64,000 bases of DNA from JBNGOQ01 sp050589645 (GTDB lineage Bacteria > Bacteroidota > Bacteroidia > Flavobacteriales > Flavobacteriaceae): the NCBI RefSeq assembly GCF_050589645.1, contig NZ_JBNGOQ010000003.1, positions 1 through 64,000 of the forward strand. Reading direction: 5' to 3'. The notes under the pieces are model-generated. The model saw nothing but the letters and a program-made list of their open reading frames with translations, made no database searches and had not been told where the DNA came from. How positions within the stretch are numbered: the stretch's first letter is position 1; each line of letters starts with the position of its first letter. Below, one piece after another: positions 33,503-42,737 of this stretch. Both the position numbers and the translations under genes were made by a program.

Positions 33503-33817
33503 AAGGATTTTTTGTTAATGAATACGTTTATTTCCAATCCATAAGCACTATGGGCGAAATGGACGTTACCAGTGGTCTTCTTGGCGGGCATTAACTTAGG
33601 TTGGCACAAATAAAATCAAAACCTATCACAGAACTTTCACAAAATGATATAGAAAAAGGAATTCGGTCCGTATCCTTACCACTCAACCCTCTGGCCGTTA
33701 GAAGATAGAACCAACAATACCTTGCCTTTAGGGTAAAAGGCGGTACGCCACAATCTCAGGGGGTAAGATTTGCGCCCTATGGCAAAAAGCAGGCCAATAA
33801 GGCGCTTCCCTATACCT
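33503..33817. other. Intergenic stretch without a gene
   Basis: About 315 bp between the sigma factor and the M3 peptidase, both on the minus strand. I see no coding frame, no strong hairpin with a T-run and no repeat. Upstream control elements of the sigma operon may lie here. Confidence 0.5.
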
Positions 33818-35848
33818 TTAGGAGGCTTTTTTGACAAGACCTGCCCTTTCCAGTAAGGCTTCTACCTTGGGCTCACTGCCCCGAAATCGTTTATAGAGTT
33901 CCATAGGGTTTTCCGTGCCCCCTTTGGAAAGCACATGTTCTTTAAATTTGGTTGCCACCTCCTGGTTAAATAGCCCTTTCTCCTTAAAGTAGGCAAAGGC
34001 ATCCGCATCCAGGACCTCTGCCCATTTATAGCTGTAATAGCCGGAGGCATAACCTCCTTGGAAGATATGTGAGAAGGCCGTACTCATACAGGTTTCCGGA
34101 GTATCGGGGAATAAATTGGTGCCTGCAAAGGCCTTGGTCTCGTATCGTTTTACATCGGTTATGGCAGAGGGATCCGTTCCGTGCCAGGACATGTCCAGAA
34201 ACCCAAAACTCAGTTGGCGCAGTGTTGCCATACCCTCCTGGAAGTTTGCCGAGTCCTTGATTTTTTGAACCAGTTCCATGGGGATGGGTTCCCCGGTCTC
34301 ATAGTGCGTGGCAAACAACTCCAAGGCTTCCTTTTCGTAACACCAGTTTTCCATAATCTGGCTGGGCAATTCCACAAAATCCCAATACACCGAGGTGCCC
34401 GATAGGCTTGGGTAGATGGTGTTGGCCAACATACCGTGCAGGCCATGGCCAAACTCATGGAACAGGGTGGTGACCTCGTTGAAGGTCAGTAATGACGGTT
34501 TACGCTCCGTGGGCTTGGTAAAGTTGCACACATTGGAAATATGGGGGCGCACGGTGGTTCCATGCTGTACATATTGAGGTTTGTAGGAGGTCATCCAAGC
34601 ACCACCCCTTTTCCCCGCCCTGGGATGGAAATCGGCATAGAAGAGCGAAACGAACTGCTGCTCACCGTCGTATACCTTATAGGTTTTTACCTCTTCGTGA
34701 TATTTGTCAATATCGAACACTTCCTGGAACTCCAGACCGAATAATTTATTGGCCACCGTAAAGACGCCGTCGATGACCTGTTCCAACTTAAAGTAGGGTT
34801 TTAGGATTTCATCGTCCAAATTAAAACGTTTCTGTTTTAGTTTTTCGGAATAATAGGCATTGTCCCATTTTTCCAAATGGTCTATGGCATCCAATTCCCG
34901 CGCAAACTCTTCCAATTCCCTGAACTCCCTTTCCGCCGCGGGCTTGGCCTTTTCCAACAGCTCGTTTAGGAACGCCAACACCTTCTTTGGGGTCTCTGCC
35001 ATACGTTCTTCCAAAACAAAATCTGCATGTGTGGCATACCCTAGGATATTGGCACGTTCGTGGCGTAGTTTTGCAATACGCAACACATTTTCTGTATTGT
35101 CCAACGCATCTCCCTTAAAGCCCTTACTGCCAAAGGCCAGTGCTAGTTTTTTTCGCAGTTCCCTTTTTTTGGCATATTTCATAAAAGGAATGTAGCTCGG
35201 GTAATCAAGAGTAAACAGCCACCCGGATTTGTCCCTAGATCTTGCCAATTGCGCGGCGGCTTCCTTGACCCCTTCGGGCAGCCCATCCAGGTCTTCCTGC
35301 TTGGTAAGCAACATTTCATAGGCATTGGTCTCGGCCAGGACATGTTCTCCAAATTTTAGTTTTAGTTTGGCGAGTTCCGCATCTATTTTTCGCAGTTGGG
35401 TTTTTTTGTCCTTGGGGAGATTTGCCCCGTTCCTACTAAAATTCTTGTATTTCTTCTCCAGCAAGGTCCGTTGTTCCGTGCTTAACTGCAGTTGCTCCCG
35501 CACGTCATATACGGCCTTGACCCGGGCGAACAACTTTTCGTTTAGGGTAATATCGTTACTGAATTCAGATAGGAGCGGGGATACGTCCTGTGCTATTTGT
35601 TGAATTTCCGTATTGGTCTCTGCCGAATTGAGGTTGAAGAAAATACTGGAAATGCGATCTAGTTGCTGGCCTGTATATTCGAGCGCCTCAATGGTATTTG
35701 CAAAGGTGGGTTCACTGGGCGTATCGGTAATGGCGTCAATTTCCTTTCGGGCGTCGGCCATGGCCTGCAAAAATGCTGGTTTAAAATGCGCATTGCGGAT
35801 TTTGGAAAATGGGGCCGCATCGAAGGGTTTCAATAAGGGGTTGCTCAT
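33818..35848 (-). CDS. M3 family metallopeptidase (oligopeptidase A / Dcp type)
   Basis: 676 residues, normal for the family. The zinc motif is TLFHEFGHGLHGML (HExxH, about 456-460), with the downstream Glu in WDFVELPSQIMENWCYE. NVCNFTKP and SLFYADFHPRAGKRGGAWM are further M3 landmarks. No signal peptide is visible, so it is a cytosolic peptidase that degrades short peptides. It stands alone, about 60 bp after purE on the same strand. Confidence 0.94.
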   Translation of the reverse strand: MSNPLLKPFDAAPFSKIRNAHFKPAFLQAMADARKEIDAITDTPSEPTFANTIEALEYTGQQLDRISSIFFNLNSAETNTEIQQIAQDVSPLLSEFSNDITLNEKLFARVKAVYDVREQLQLSTEQRTLLEKKYKNFSRNGANLPKDKKTQLRKIDAELAKLKLKFGEHVLAETNAYEMLLTKQEDLDGLPEGVKEAAAQLARSRDKSGWLFTLDYPSYIPFMKYAKKRELRKKLALAFGSKGFKGDALDNTENVLRIAKLRHERANILGYATHADFVLEERMAETPKKVLAFLNELLEKAKPAAEREFRELEEFARELDAIDHLEKWDNAYYSEKLKQKRFNLDDEILKPYFKLEQVIDGVFTVANKLFGLEFQEVFDIDKYHEEVKTYKVYDGEQQFVSLFYADFHPRAGKRGGAWMTSYKPQYVQHGTTVRPHISNVCNFTKPTERKPSLLTFNEVTTLFHEFGHGLHGMLANTIYPSLSGTSVYWDFVELPSQIMENWCYEKEALELFATHYETGEPIPMELVQKIKDSANFQEGMATLRQLSFGFLDMSWHGTDPSAITDVKRYETKAFAGTNLFPDTPETCMSTAFSHIFQGGYASGYYSYKWAEVLDADAFAYFKEKGLFNQEVATKFKEHVLSKGGTENPMELYKRFRGSEPKVEALLERAGLVKKAS

Positions 35849-35907
35849 GTTCTTTAGCTATTTACGCTTTGGGACCGAAGAAAGAGTATCGGTCTGATCT
35901 GAAGTGA

Positions 35908-36402
35908 TTACTGTTTTTTGTTTGGTAGGTTTTGGGCTCCTTGGATTACTTTTTCCTTTAGCCCTTCCTTGTAGACCAAAATTTTGTCCAATACACAATT
36001 ATCGGCGCACCCTAAGATTTGGGCCGCAAGGATACCCGCGTTTTTCGCACCGTTTAGGGCTACCGTGGCCACAGGCACGCCGCCCGGCATTTGGAGGATG
36101 GAAAGTACCGAATCCCAGCCGTCTATGGAATTACTGCTTTTTACGGGCACCCCAATAACGGGCAATGGGGAAAGGGAAGCCACCATTCCTGGTAAATGGG
36201 CCGCACCTCCTGCTCCTGCAATGATTACGGCGTACCCCTTTTTGTGTGCGTTCTTGGCAAAGTTGAATAATTTTTCAGGTGTTCTATGTGCCGATACGAT
36301 GTCTACATCCACTTCAATATCAAAACCCTTTAGAATATCCACCGCCTCCTGCATAATCGGGAGATCGCTAGTACTTCCCATCACGACTGCTACTTTGCTC
36401 AT
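35908..36402 (-). CDS. purE: N5-carboxyaminoimidazole ribonucleotide mutase
   Basis: 164 residues. VVMGSTSDLPIMQEAVDIL, VSAHRTPEKL and IAGAGGAAHLPGMVASLSPLPVIGVPV are the class I PurE motifs, including the active-site His in SAHR. It converts N5-CAIR to CAIR in purine synthesis. It lies 2 nt after purK on the same strand, so the two-step pair is one operon. Confidence 0.97.
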   Translation of the reverse strand: MSKVAVVMGSTSDLPIMQEAVDILKGFDIEVDVDIVSAHRTPEKLFNFAKNAHKKGYAVIIAGAGGAAHLPGMVASLSPLPVIGVPVKSSNSIDGWDSVLSILQMPGGVPVATVALNGAKNAGILAAQILGCADNCVLDKILVYKEGLKEKVIQGAQNLPNKKQ

Positions 36403-36404
36403 AA

Positions 36405-37562
36405 CTAATTGCTTATTACCTTGATCGTTTCTTTTACTTTTTGTGCTATTTCCCTGGCCTTGACCATGTCGTTGTTCACTATGGTAACATGGCCCATTTT
36501 ACGAAAGGGCCTGGTTTGTTTCTTTCCGTAAATATGGGGCGTAACGCCCTCCAATCTGAGGACTTCCTCCATATTTTGGTAGACCACGTCCCCGGTATGG
36601 CCCTCCGCACCGACCAAATTTACCATAATCCCCGCTACTTTGCTATCGGTACTACCTAAGGGGAGATCCAGAATGGCTCTGATATGCTGCTCGAACTGAT
36701 CGGTATAACTGGCCTCAATGCTATAATGCCCGCTATTATGAGGTCTTGGAGCCACTTCGTTCACCAAAATTTCATCTTCCACAGTCTGAAACATTTCTAC
36801 CGCCAAAAGTCCTACATGCCCTATTTTTTCGGACACCTGTAATGCTATCTCCCGAGCTTTTTGGGCTACATGCGATGCTATTCGGGCCGGACAGATTACA
36901 TATTCTACCTGATTGGCCTCAGGGTGAAACTCCATTTCTACCACGGGATAGGTGGTGACCTGTCCGCTAACGCTTCTTGCAACGATTACGGCAAGCTCAT
37001 TTTTGAAGGGTACCAATTCCTCGGCAATGCATTCAACATTGGGAAGTCCGTCCAGATCCTGTAGGGCACGAATAATTTTTACGCCCTGCCCGTCATATCC
37101 AAATTGGGCGCTTTTCCAAACAAAGGGTAGGGACAGTCCCCCATTGGCAAGGCTATCGTGGATTTCACTGGTGTAGGCAAAGCGAACAAAAGGAGCGGTA
37201 GGAATCTGTTTGTCCCTGTAAAAAAGTTTTTGCTTCGCTTTGTTCTGAATAATATGCAAGGCTCCAGTGGGCGGGAATACCTTTACCCCTTCATGCTCCA
37301 GTTTTTCCAAAGCTTCAATATTCACCTTTTCAATTTCAATGGTAAGGACATCTACGTCTTTTCCAAAGGCGTACACCGAATCAAAATCAAGCAGATCGCC
37401 GGTAAAGAACGCGTTGCAACCTGTGCGGCAGGGAGCGGTTTCGGAAGGATCCAGTACCTGGGTATAAATATCGAACTTACGGGTCACGTTCAACAGCATT
37501 TTTCCCAATTGACCCCCTCCCAGGATTCCCATTTTAAAATCGGAAGAAAAATAATTCATCAA
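36405..37562 (-). CDS. purK: 5-(carboxyamino)imidazole ribonucleotide synthase
   Basis: 385 residues. N-terminal GILGGGQLGKMLL, the ATP-grasp core (VWKSAQFGYDGQGVKII, EELVPFKNELAVIVARS) and the C-terminal NEVAPRPHNSGHYSIEA signature identify PurK. It makes N5-CAIR from AIR, ATP and bicarbonate, feeding PurE directly downstream. It is divergent from hpt-adk, giving a purine-centred pair of transcription units. Confidence 0.97.
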   Translation of the reverse strand: MMNYFSSDFKMGILGGGQLGKMLLNVTRKFDIYTQVLDPSETAPCRTGCNAFFTGDLLDFDSVYAFGKDVDVLTIEIEKVNIEALEKLEHEGVKVFPPTGALHIIQNKAKQKLFYRDKQIPTAPFVRFAYTSEIHDSLANGGLSLPFVWKSAQFGYDGQGVKIIRALQDLDGLPNVECIAEELVPFKNELAVIVARSVSGQVTTYPVVEMEFHPEANQVEYVICPARIASHVAQKAREIALQVSEKIGHVGLLAVEMFQTVEDEILVNEVAPRPHNSGHYSIEASYTDQFEQHIRAILDLPLGSTDSKVAGIMVNLVGAEGHTGDVVYQNMEEVLRLEGVTPHIYGKKQTRPFRKMGHVTIVNNDMVKAREIAQKVKETIKVISN

Positions 37563-37668
37563 TAATCCCTTTTTCCCTTACTAATAGGCTAATAATGCTA
37601 TGGGCACAAAAATACATCTAAATCTTAGAAACCAATCGCATAGGCGTAAAAAAGAGAAATCAAAGTGT

Positions 37669-37676
37669 TATCTTTG
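37669..37676 (+). promoter_or_regulatory. -7 box of hpt-adk
   Basis: TATCTTTG, exact TAnnTTTG. It lies downstream of the in-frame ATG at 37600 and 22 nt before the TTG at 37699, which argues for TTG as the start codon. Confidence 0.55.
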
Positions 37677-37698
37677 CCATCTTATAAAAATTTTACCA

Positions 37699-38805
37699 TT
37701 GATAAAGTTACACGACAAATATTTCAAGCCTTTCCTAAGCGAAGACCAAATACATGCCGCGGTTAAAAAACTCGCCGATGCCATAGCAAGGGACTATAAG
37801 GATGAGGTGCCTATTTTTGTGGGGGTTTTGAACGGAGCTTTCATGTTTGTTTCGGACTTTTTAAAAGCGTACGATTACCCCTGCGAAGTCTCCTTTGTTA
37901 AGCTGAGTTCCTATAGGGGGCTTACCTCCACAGGAATTGTGGAAACCCTTTTGGACGTTCCCGATAATATTGAAGGAAGGAGCGTTATCATTCTCGAGGA
38001 TATTATAGATACCGGCCGTACCGTAAAGGAATTGGTCCATTTGTTTTCCAATACCCATGCCAAAGAATTTAAGATAGCCAGTTTGTTCTATAAATCGTCT
38101 GTCTATAAGGGGGAATATCCCGTAGACTATTTCGGCATCGAAATTCCGGACAAGTTTATTGTGGGTTATGGCCTCGATTACAATGAACTGGGCAGAAACC
38201 TAAGGGCGGTATACCAACTAAACCAAAAACCTATGATCAATCTTGTTTTATTCGGAAAACCGGGGGCCGGCAAAGGTACCCAGGCCCAGTTTTTAAAAGA
38301 CCGTTACAACTTAAAACATATCTCTACCGGGGATGTTTTCCGCTATAATATCAAAAATGGGACGATGCTGGGCAAAAAGGCTCAGGAATACATGGATCAT
38401 GGCGATTTGGTTCCTGATGAACTCACCATAAAAATGCTACAGGATGAAGTGGAAAAAAACCCGGAGGCCGGGGGTTTTATTTTTGACGGATTTCCCCGTA
38501 CCACGGCCCAAGCAGAGGCCCTAGATAACTTTTTGGAATCCAAGGGCATGGAAATCAATGCTACGATCGCCCTGGAAGCCAGTGACGATGTCTTGGTAGA
38601 ACGCCTCTTGGAACGTGGTAAACAAAGTGGAAGACCCGATGATCAAAATGGCGACAAGATCCGGAACCGTTTTGAGGAATACAATCAAAAAACCGCTCCC
38701 CTACGGCGGTACTATACCAAACAGGAAAAATTTCACAGTGTGGACGGTATTGGGTCCATTGAAGAGATAACCGAGCGATTGGGCCTGGTTATAGATACCT
38801 TATGA
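37699..38805 (+). CDS. Fused hypoxanthine phosphoribosyltransferase / adenylate kinase
   Basis: 368 residues from TTG 37699. Residues 1-175 are a phosphoribosyltransferase: IFVGVLNGAFMFVSDFL, and the PRPP loop VIILEDIIDTGRTV. Residues about 180-368 are adenylate kinase: LFGKPGAGKGTQAQFL (P-loop), ISTGDVFRYNI, IFDGFPRTTAQAEAL and a short lid at GRPDDQ without zinc cysteines. One protein would thus salvage hypoxanthine/guanine and balance adenylates. TTG is preferred over ATG 37600 because the promoter box lies between them and homologues, as I recall them, begin near (M)IKLHDK. obg is the usual neighbour, but an LRR gene intervenes. Confidence 0.9.
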   Translation: MIKLHDKYFKPFLSEDQIHAAVKKLADAIARDYKDEVPIFVGVLNGAFMFVSDFLKAYDYPCEVSFVKLSSYRGLTSTGIVETLLDVPDNIEGRSVIILEDIIDTGRTVKELVHLFSNTHAKEFKIASLFYKSSVYKGEYPVDYFGIEIPDKFIVGYGLDYNELGRNLRAVYQLNQKPMINLVLFGKPGAGKGTQAQFLKDRYNLKHISTGDVFRYNIKNGTMLGKKAQEYMDHGDLVPDELTIKMLQDEVEKNPEAGGFIFDGFPRTTAQAEALDNFLESKGMEINATIALEASDDVLVERLLERGKQSGRPDDQNGDKIRNRFEEYNQKTAPLRRYYTKQEKFHSVDGIGSIEEITERLGLVIDTL

Positions 38806-38889
38806 GTAGATTTGAAATCTCGTAGGATTTAGAACTTCTTGGCAGTCTTAATCATTTATGTCCTAATTCTAACACTGAACCTTTTAAAC

Positions 38890-40809
38890 ATGAAGAGAAT
38901 CCAAGTTGTATATCTTTCATTATTACTATTTCTCAGTTGTAGCAAAAATGGCGGTGATTCTACTGGCACGGTGGAGATTTCACTTCCCATAGTTACCACG
39001 GCAGTTGTAACAAATTTAACAGATAACTCTGCAATGGGTGGGGGCAGCATTACTTCTAGCGGAGGTGCTAATATAACAGCTAAGGGGGTTTGTTGGAGTG
39101 TTGAACCTAATCCAGTGGTTGAAGATAGTGCCATCAACAGCGGTACCGGAGAAAGTAGTTTTACTGCTACCCTAAGCGGGTTACAAGATAATACAACGTA
39201 TTTCGTAAGGGCTTATGCTACCAATAGCGCAGGTACAGCGTATGGTAATGAATTGAGTTTTACCACCCTAAGTGAACCTGCAAAAGTCTTTTTGGGTGAT
39301 GTAACCTTATCAACACAACAGGAAGTGGACGATTTTGGAAATCAGGGATATACGGAAATCGCAGGAGGTTTAATAATAGGCGATTTTATTGAGGAAAACT
39401 CCTCGATTACCAATTTGGATGCCCTGAGCGGACTTACATCATTAGATAGGTTTTTGGTAATAAAATCCAACCTCGCCCTAACCAATGTAGACGGATTGAG
39501 CAACCTTGCTGTGGTCAAGGATGGAATTAGCATAGAGAGAAACTCGGTTTTGACCAATTTGGACGGATTGATTAATATAACCTCAGTGGGTAATACTACT
39601 ACCTCAGTGGGAAAGGATTTAACCCTAAGGTCTAATCCAAAATTGACCAATATTGATGGATTGGAGAATTTGTCGGTTATTGGCGGAGCCCTGGTAATTT
39701 ATGAAAATGATGATTTAACCGATTTGGATGGATTAAGTAATTTAACGTCCATAGAAGGTATCAAAGACAATGTAGTAAACGGTGGTGTGAGCATTGAGAT
39801 TATTGGTAACGAGTCTTTAACAAATATTAATGGCCTGTCCAAAATAGCCACAACTAAGGGGAGCCTTAAAATTTCTAAAAATAGCAGTTTGGTCAATGTA
39901 GATGGTTTGAGCAACATGACCAACGTTCCAGGTACTGTACAAATCGACAACAATGATGCGTTGACCTCCTTGCACGGCCTTAGCAAGCTGGTATCAATTG
40001 GAAATAACCTGATAATAAACAGCAACAGTGCTTTGACAGGGCTTGTAGGTATGGATGGTCTGATTTCTATAGAAGGAAATTTGGAGATTTCCGGAAATGG
40101 GAACTTGACCGACCTTGATGGTTTAAGCAGTTTGTCCAGTGTACAGGGAGCTTTAATTTTGTTTTCCAATACATCTTTGCAGCACGTAGATGGTTTGATA
40201 AAAATTTCCTCCTTCGGTCCTTCGGGTTCCTGGTCCTCAATAATGTTTAACGACTCATTGACCAACTTAAGTGGATTGAGCAATGTCACATCCATGGGAG
40301 GACTAAGGATACTGAGCAACCCGCTTCTGACAAATATTGACGGCTTAACTAACTTGGTCACTCTTAGCTCGGATTTAGAAATTAGAGAGAGCGTATTTAC
40401 GAATATAGACGCGTTGCAAAATTTGACCCGTATTGGAGGAAGCTTACGTATATCGGACAACCCTTTATTGACCAATTTGGACGGGATAAACAACCTCAGC
40501 GCTATCGAGGGAATCGATGTTTTGATAGAAAACAATGAAGTTTTGAAGGATATTAATGGGATGGGAAGCTTAACTGTGATAGTGGGATCTCTAACAATAA
40601 GTTCCAATCCAGAATTAACCAATCTTGATGGTCTTATCAGTTTGTCCTCAATAGGTGGGAGTTTAAAGATAAATGACAATATCTTATTGTCGGATTTATG
40701 TGGCCTACAGACCCTAATAAATAGCGGGTATTCGGGTGATTATGACGTGATTTCCAATTTATATAATCCTTCCAGACAGGATATAGCGGATGGAAACTGC
40801 AATAATTAA
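38890..40809 (+). CDS. Leucine-rich-repeat (receptor-L-like) surface lipoprotein with a fibronectin-type domain
   Basis: 639 residues from ATG 38890. A lipoprotein signal (LLLFLSCSKNGG, Cys about 17) is followed by a fibronectin-III-like domain (about 35-125; TAKGVCWS, TATLSGLQDNTTYFVRAYAT). Then come about 17 imperfect repeats of roughly 23 residues with the pattern LTNLDGLSNLTSIGGSLxI. The end carries a Cys pair (SDLCGLQ ... DGNCNN). It is more A+T-rich than its neighbours, especially in the repeats. It is probably cell-surface exposed and binds protein or glycan; ligand unknown. It sits alone between adk and obg. Confidence 0.85.
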   Translation: MKRIQVVYLSLLLFLSCSKNGGDSTGTVEISLPIVTTAVVTNLTDNSAMGGGSITSSGGANITAKGVCWSVEPNPVVEDSAINSGTGESSFTATLSGLQDNTTYFVRAYATNSAGTAYGNELSFTTLSEPAKVFLGDVTLSTQQEVDDFGNQGYTEIAGGLIIGDFIEENSSITNLDALSGLTSLDRFLVIKSNLALTNVDGLSNLAVVKDGISIERNSVLTNLDGLINITSVGNTTTSVGKDLTLRSNPKLTNIDGLENLSVIGGALVIYENDDLTDLDGLSNLTSIEGIKDNVVNGGVSIEIIGNESLTNINGLSKIATTKGSLKISKNSSLVNVDGLSNMTNVPGTVQIDNNDALTSLHGLSKLVSIGNNLIINSNSALTGLVGMDGLISIEGNLEISGNGNLTDLDGLSSLSSVQGALILFSNTSLQHVDGLIKISSFGPSGSWSSIMFNDSLTNLSGLSNVTSMGGLRILSNPLLTNIDGLTNLVTLSSDLEIRESVFTNIDALQNLTRIGGSLRISDNPLLTNLDGINNLSAIEGIDVLIENNEVLKDINGMGSLTVIVGSLTISSNPELTNLDGLISLSSIGGSLKINDNILLSDLCGLQTLINSGYSGDYDVISNLYNPSRQDIADGNCNN

Positions 40810-40916
40810 TGTGCTGGCTAGCGTTCTGGTGACAAAATAGCCTTCATACTGACAAAGACAATGTTTTAGGTACGATATGGTACTTTAGTTTCAATATAAC
40901 AAGATGAGGGTATTCC

Positions 40917-40924
40917 TAACTTTG
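40917..40924 (+). promoter_or_regulatory. -7 box of obg
   Basis: TAACTTTG, exact TAnnTTTG, 18 nt before ATG 40943. obg therefore has a promoter of its own behind the LRR gene. Confidence 0.5.
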
Positions 40925-40942
40925 TAATTCTTGCTTTAGATA

Positions 40943-41941
40943 ATGACCGAGGGCAATTTTGTAGATTATGTAAAGATGTATGTGGCTTCAGGAAATGGAG
41001 GCAAGGGATCTGTACACCTACATCGGGAGAAATATATCACCAAGGGTGGGCCTGATGGGGGTGATGGAGGCCGAGGGGGCCATGTCATCATACGGGGCAA
41101 TAAAAATTTATGGACGCTCCTCAACTACAAGTTCCAACGACATTTTAAAGCTGAGCATGGTGGCCATGGGAGCAAAAACAGAAGTAGTGGCGCCCAAGGA
41201 GAGGACGTATACATGGATGTCCCACTCGGTACGGTGGTCCGTGATACGGAATCAAATGAAATACTGTTTGAAATCACAGAGGACCAACAGGAAAAAATTG
41301 TCGTGGAAGGCGGCATGGGCGGCCGTGGAAATTGGCACTTTAAAAGTCCTACCAACCAGACCCCAAGGTATGCCCAACCAGGGATACCAGGACAGGAAAG
41401 GCAAATTACCCTGGAATTGAAAGTGTTGGCCGATGTGGGATTGGTAGGCTTCCCGAATGCGGGAAAATCAACCCTGCTTTCCGTACTCACCTCGGCAAAA
41501 CCAAAGATCGCCGACTACGAATTTACCACGCTAAAACCCAATTTGGGGATTGTGCAATATCGGGATTTTAAGAGCTTTGTGATGGCCGATATTCCTGGGA
41601 TTATTGAAGGAGCTGCCGAGGGCAAGGGCCTGGGGCACTATTTCCTTAGACATATTGAGCGGAACGCTACCCTACTTTTTTTGATACCCGCCGATAGCAA
41701 TGACATCAGCAAGGAATACGAAATTTTGCTCGATGAGCTTCGTCGGTACAACAAAGAACTCTTGGACAAGGACCGTCTGGTAGCCATTTCCAAAAGTGAT
41801 ATGTTGGATGACGAATTAATGGCCGAAATGAGGACAGAACTGGACCGCGACCTAAATGCGCCCTACATGTTCATCTCCTCCGTTGCCCAATTGGGATTGC
41901 AGGAGCTAAAGGATAAACTCTGGATACTGTTGAACGATTAA
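40943..41941 (+). CDS. obg: GTPase Obg
   Basis: 332 residues. The glycine-rich Obg fold (about 1-158) shows KGGPDGGDGGRGGHV and KNRSSGAQGEDVYMDVPLGT. The G domain has G1 GFPNAGKSTLL (about 168), switch/G2 TTLKPNLG, G3 DIPGIIEGAAEGKGLG and an NKxD-type G4 altered to SKSD. No C-terminal extension is present, as usual in Bacteroidota. It acts in late 50S ribosome assembly and stress control in the cytoplasm. Confidence 0.97.
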   Translation: MTEGNFVDYVKMYVASGNGGKGSVHLHREKYITKGGPDGGDGGRGGHVIIRGNKNLWTLLNYKFQRHFKAEHGGHGSKNRSSGAQGEDVYMDVPLGTVVRDTESNEILFEITEDQQEKIVVEGGMGGRGNWHFKSPTNQTPRYAQPGIPGQERQITLELKVLADVGLVGFPNAGKSTLLSVLTSAKPKIADYEFTTLKPNLGIVQYRDFKSFVMADIPGIIEGAAEGKGLGHYFLRHIERNATLLFLIPADSNDISKEYEILLDELRRYNKELLDKDRLVAISKSDMLDDELMAEMRTELDRDLNAPYMFISSVAQLGLQELKDKLWILLND

Positions 41942-41999
41942 GCCCCGCTTTCTTACGGGCCAACTACTATTTTCATTATTTTTATATAAAGTCCTGGTC

Positions 42000-42524
42000 A
42001 TGAAAAAGCTATCTTTTGTGTTATTGGTCCTGCTCCTTGGGTCGTGCAATGCGGTACGGGTAGACTATGACTATGACAAGGGAACGGATTTTTCCAATTA
42101 TACGACGTACAATTACTACCCGGACATGGATACCGGCCTAAGCGATCTGGATACCAAACGTTTGATAAAAGCGGTAGATTCCGCAATGCAGGCGAAAGGA
42201 ATTTTGAAGGCCGAAGAGCCTGATTTTTTGATCAATATTCAGAGCAGGTCCTATAGGAGCCCAAGCAACAGTGCCGTGGGCGTTGGCCTGGGCGGGTCAG
42301 GGAGAAATGTTGGTGGAGGTGTCTCCATAGGCATACCGGTTGGGCAACCCAATCTATCGCGGGAAATTATTTTCGATTTTGTCGATAGTCAAAAAGACGC
42401 ACTCTTCTGGCAAGGCGTTAGTGAGAGCTCCTATAGGGACAATGCCTCGCCAAGTGTTCGGGAAGATGTTCTGAACAGGGTAGTGGCCAAGGTTTTTTCC
42501 AAATACCCCCCGCAAAGAAAGTAA
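42000..42524 (+). CDS. DUF4136 lipoprotein
   Basis: 174 residues. The lipoprotein signal VLLVLLLGSCNAV puts Cys at about 16. The domain shows the DUF4136 pattern: DYDKGTDFSNYTTYNYYPD, LIKAVDSAMQAKG, DFLINIQSRS, a glycine-rich stretch (GVGLGGSGRNVGGGVSIG) and a final region with ALFWQGVSE. Function is unknown for the family; it is an outer-membrane or periplasmic lipoprotein. It stands between obg and the S9 peptidase on the same strand. Confidence 0.85.
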   Translation: MKKLSFVLLVLLLGSCNAVRVDYDYDKGTDFSNYTTYNYYPDMDTGLSDLDTKRLIKAVDSAMQAKGILKAEEPDFLINIQSRSYRSPSNSAVGVGLGGSGRNVGGGVSIGIPVGQPNLSREIIFDFVDSQKDALFWQGVSESSYRDNASPSVREDVLNRVVAKVFSKYPPQRK

Positions 42525-42607
42525 CTATCTTCTAAAGTTGATCACCCGTTCGGGTTTTGATATTTACCGCTTACCATATATTCCGTTCCAACAGCTTTTG
42601 GCAAGCT

Positions 42608-42615
42608 TATATTTG
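42608..42615 (+). promoter_or_regulatory. Possible -7 box of the S9 peptidase gene
   Basis: TATATTTG, exact TAnnTTTG, but 122 nt before ATG 42738, so a long leader would be needed. Confidence 0.3.
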
Positions 42616-42737
42616 CCTACATCAGAAATTGGCACCCTGTTTTTGTAACAAAAGCCCGCTTAGGTTAACTAATGGAATACACATTGCAAAACACACCAAA
42701 TTTTTGTAGAAAAAGGTTTAACATCAAAAAAGGCAAA

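Noticed and set aside
37600..37698. ATG 37600 as the start of the hpt-adk fusion
   Set aside because: A consensus -7 box lies between it and the conserved IKLHDK start, and the extra 33 residues look like untranslated DNA (many Lys/Arg/Cys/His, no pattern).
39699..40679. 326-residue minus-strand frame opposite the LRR gene
   Set aside because: It is the antisense of a repeat array; the plus-strand frame has a lipobox and clear LRR consensus.
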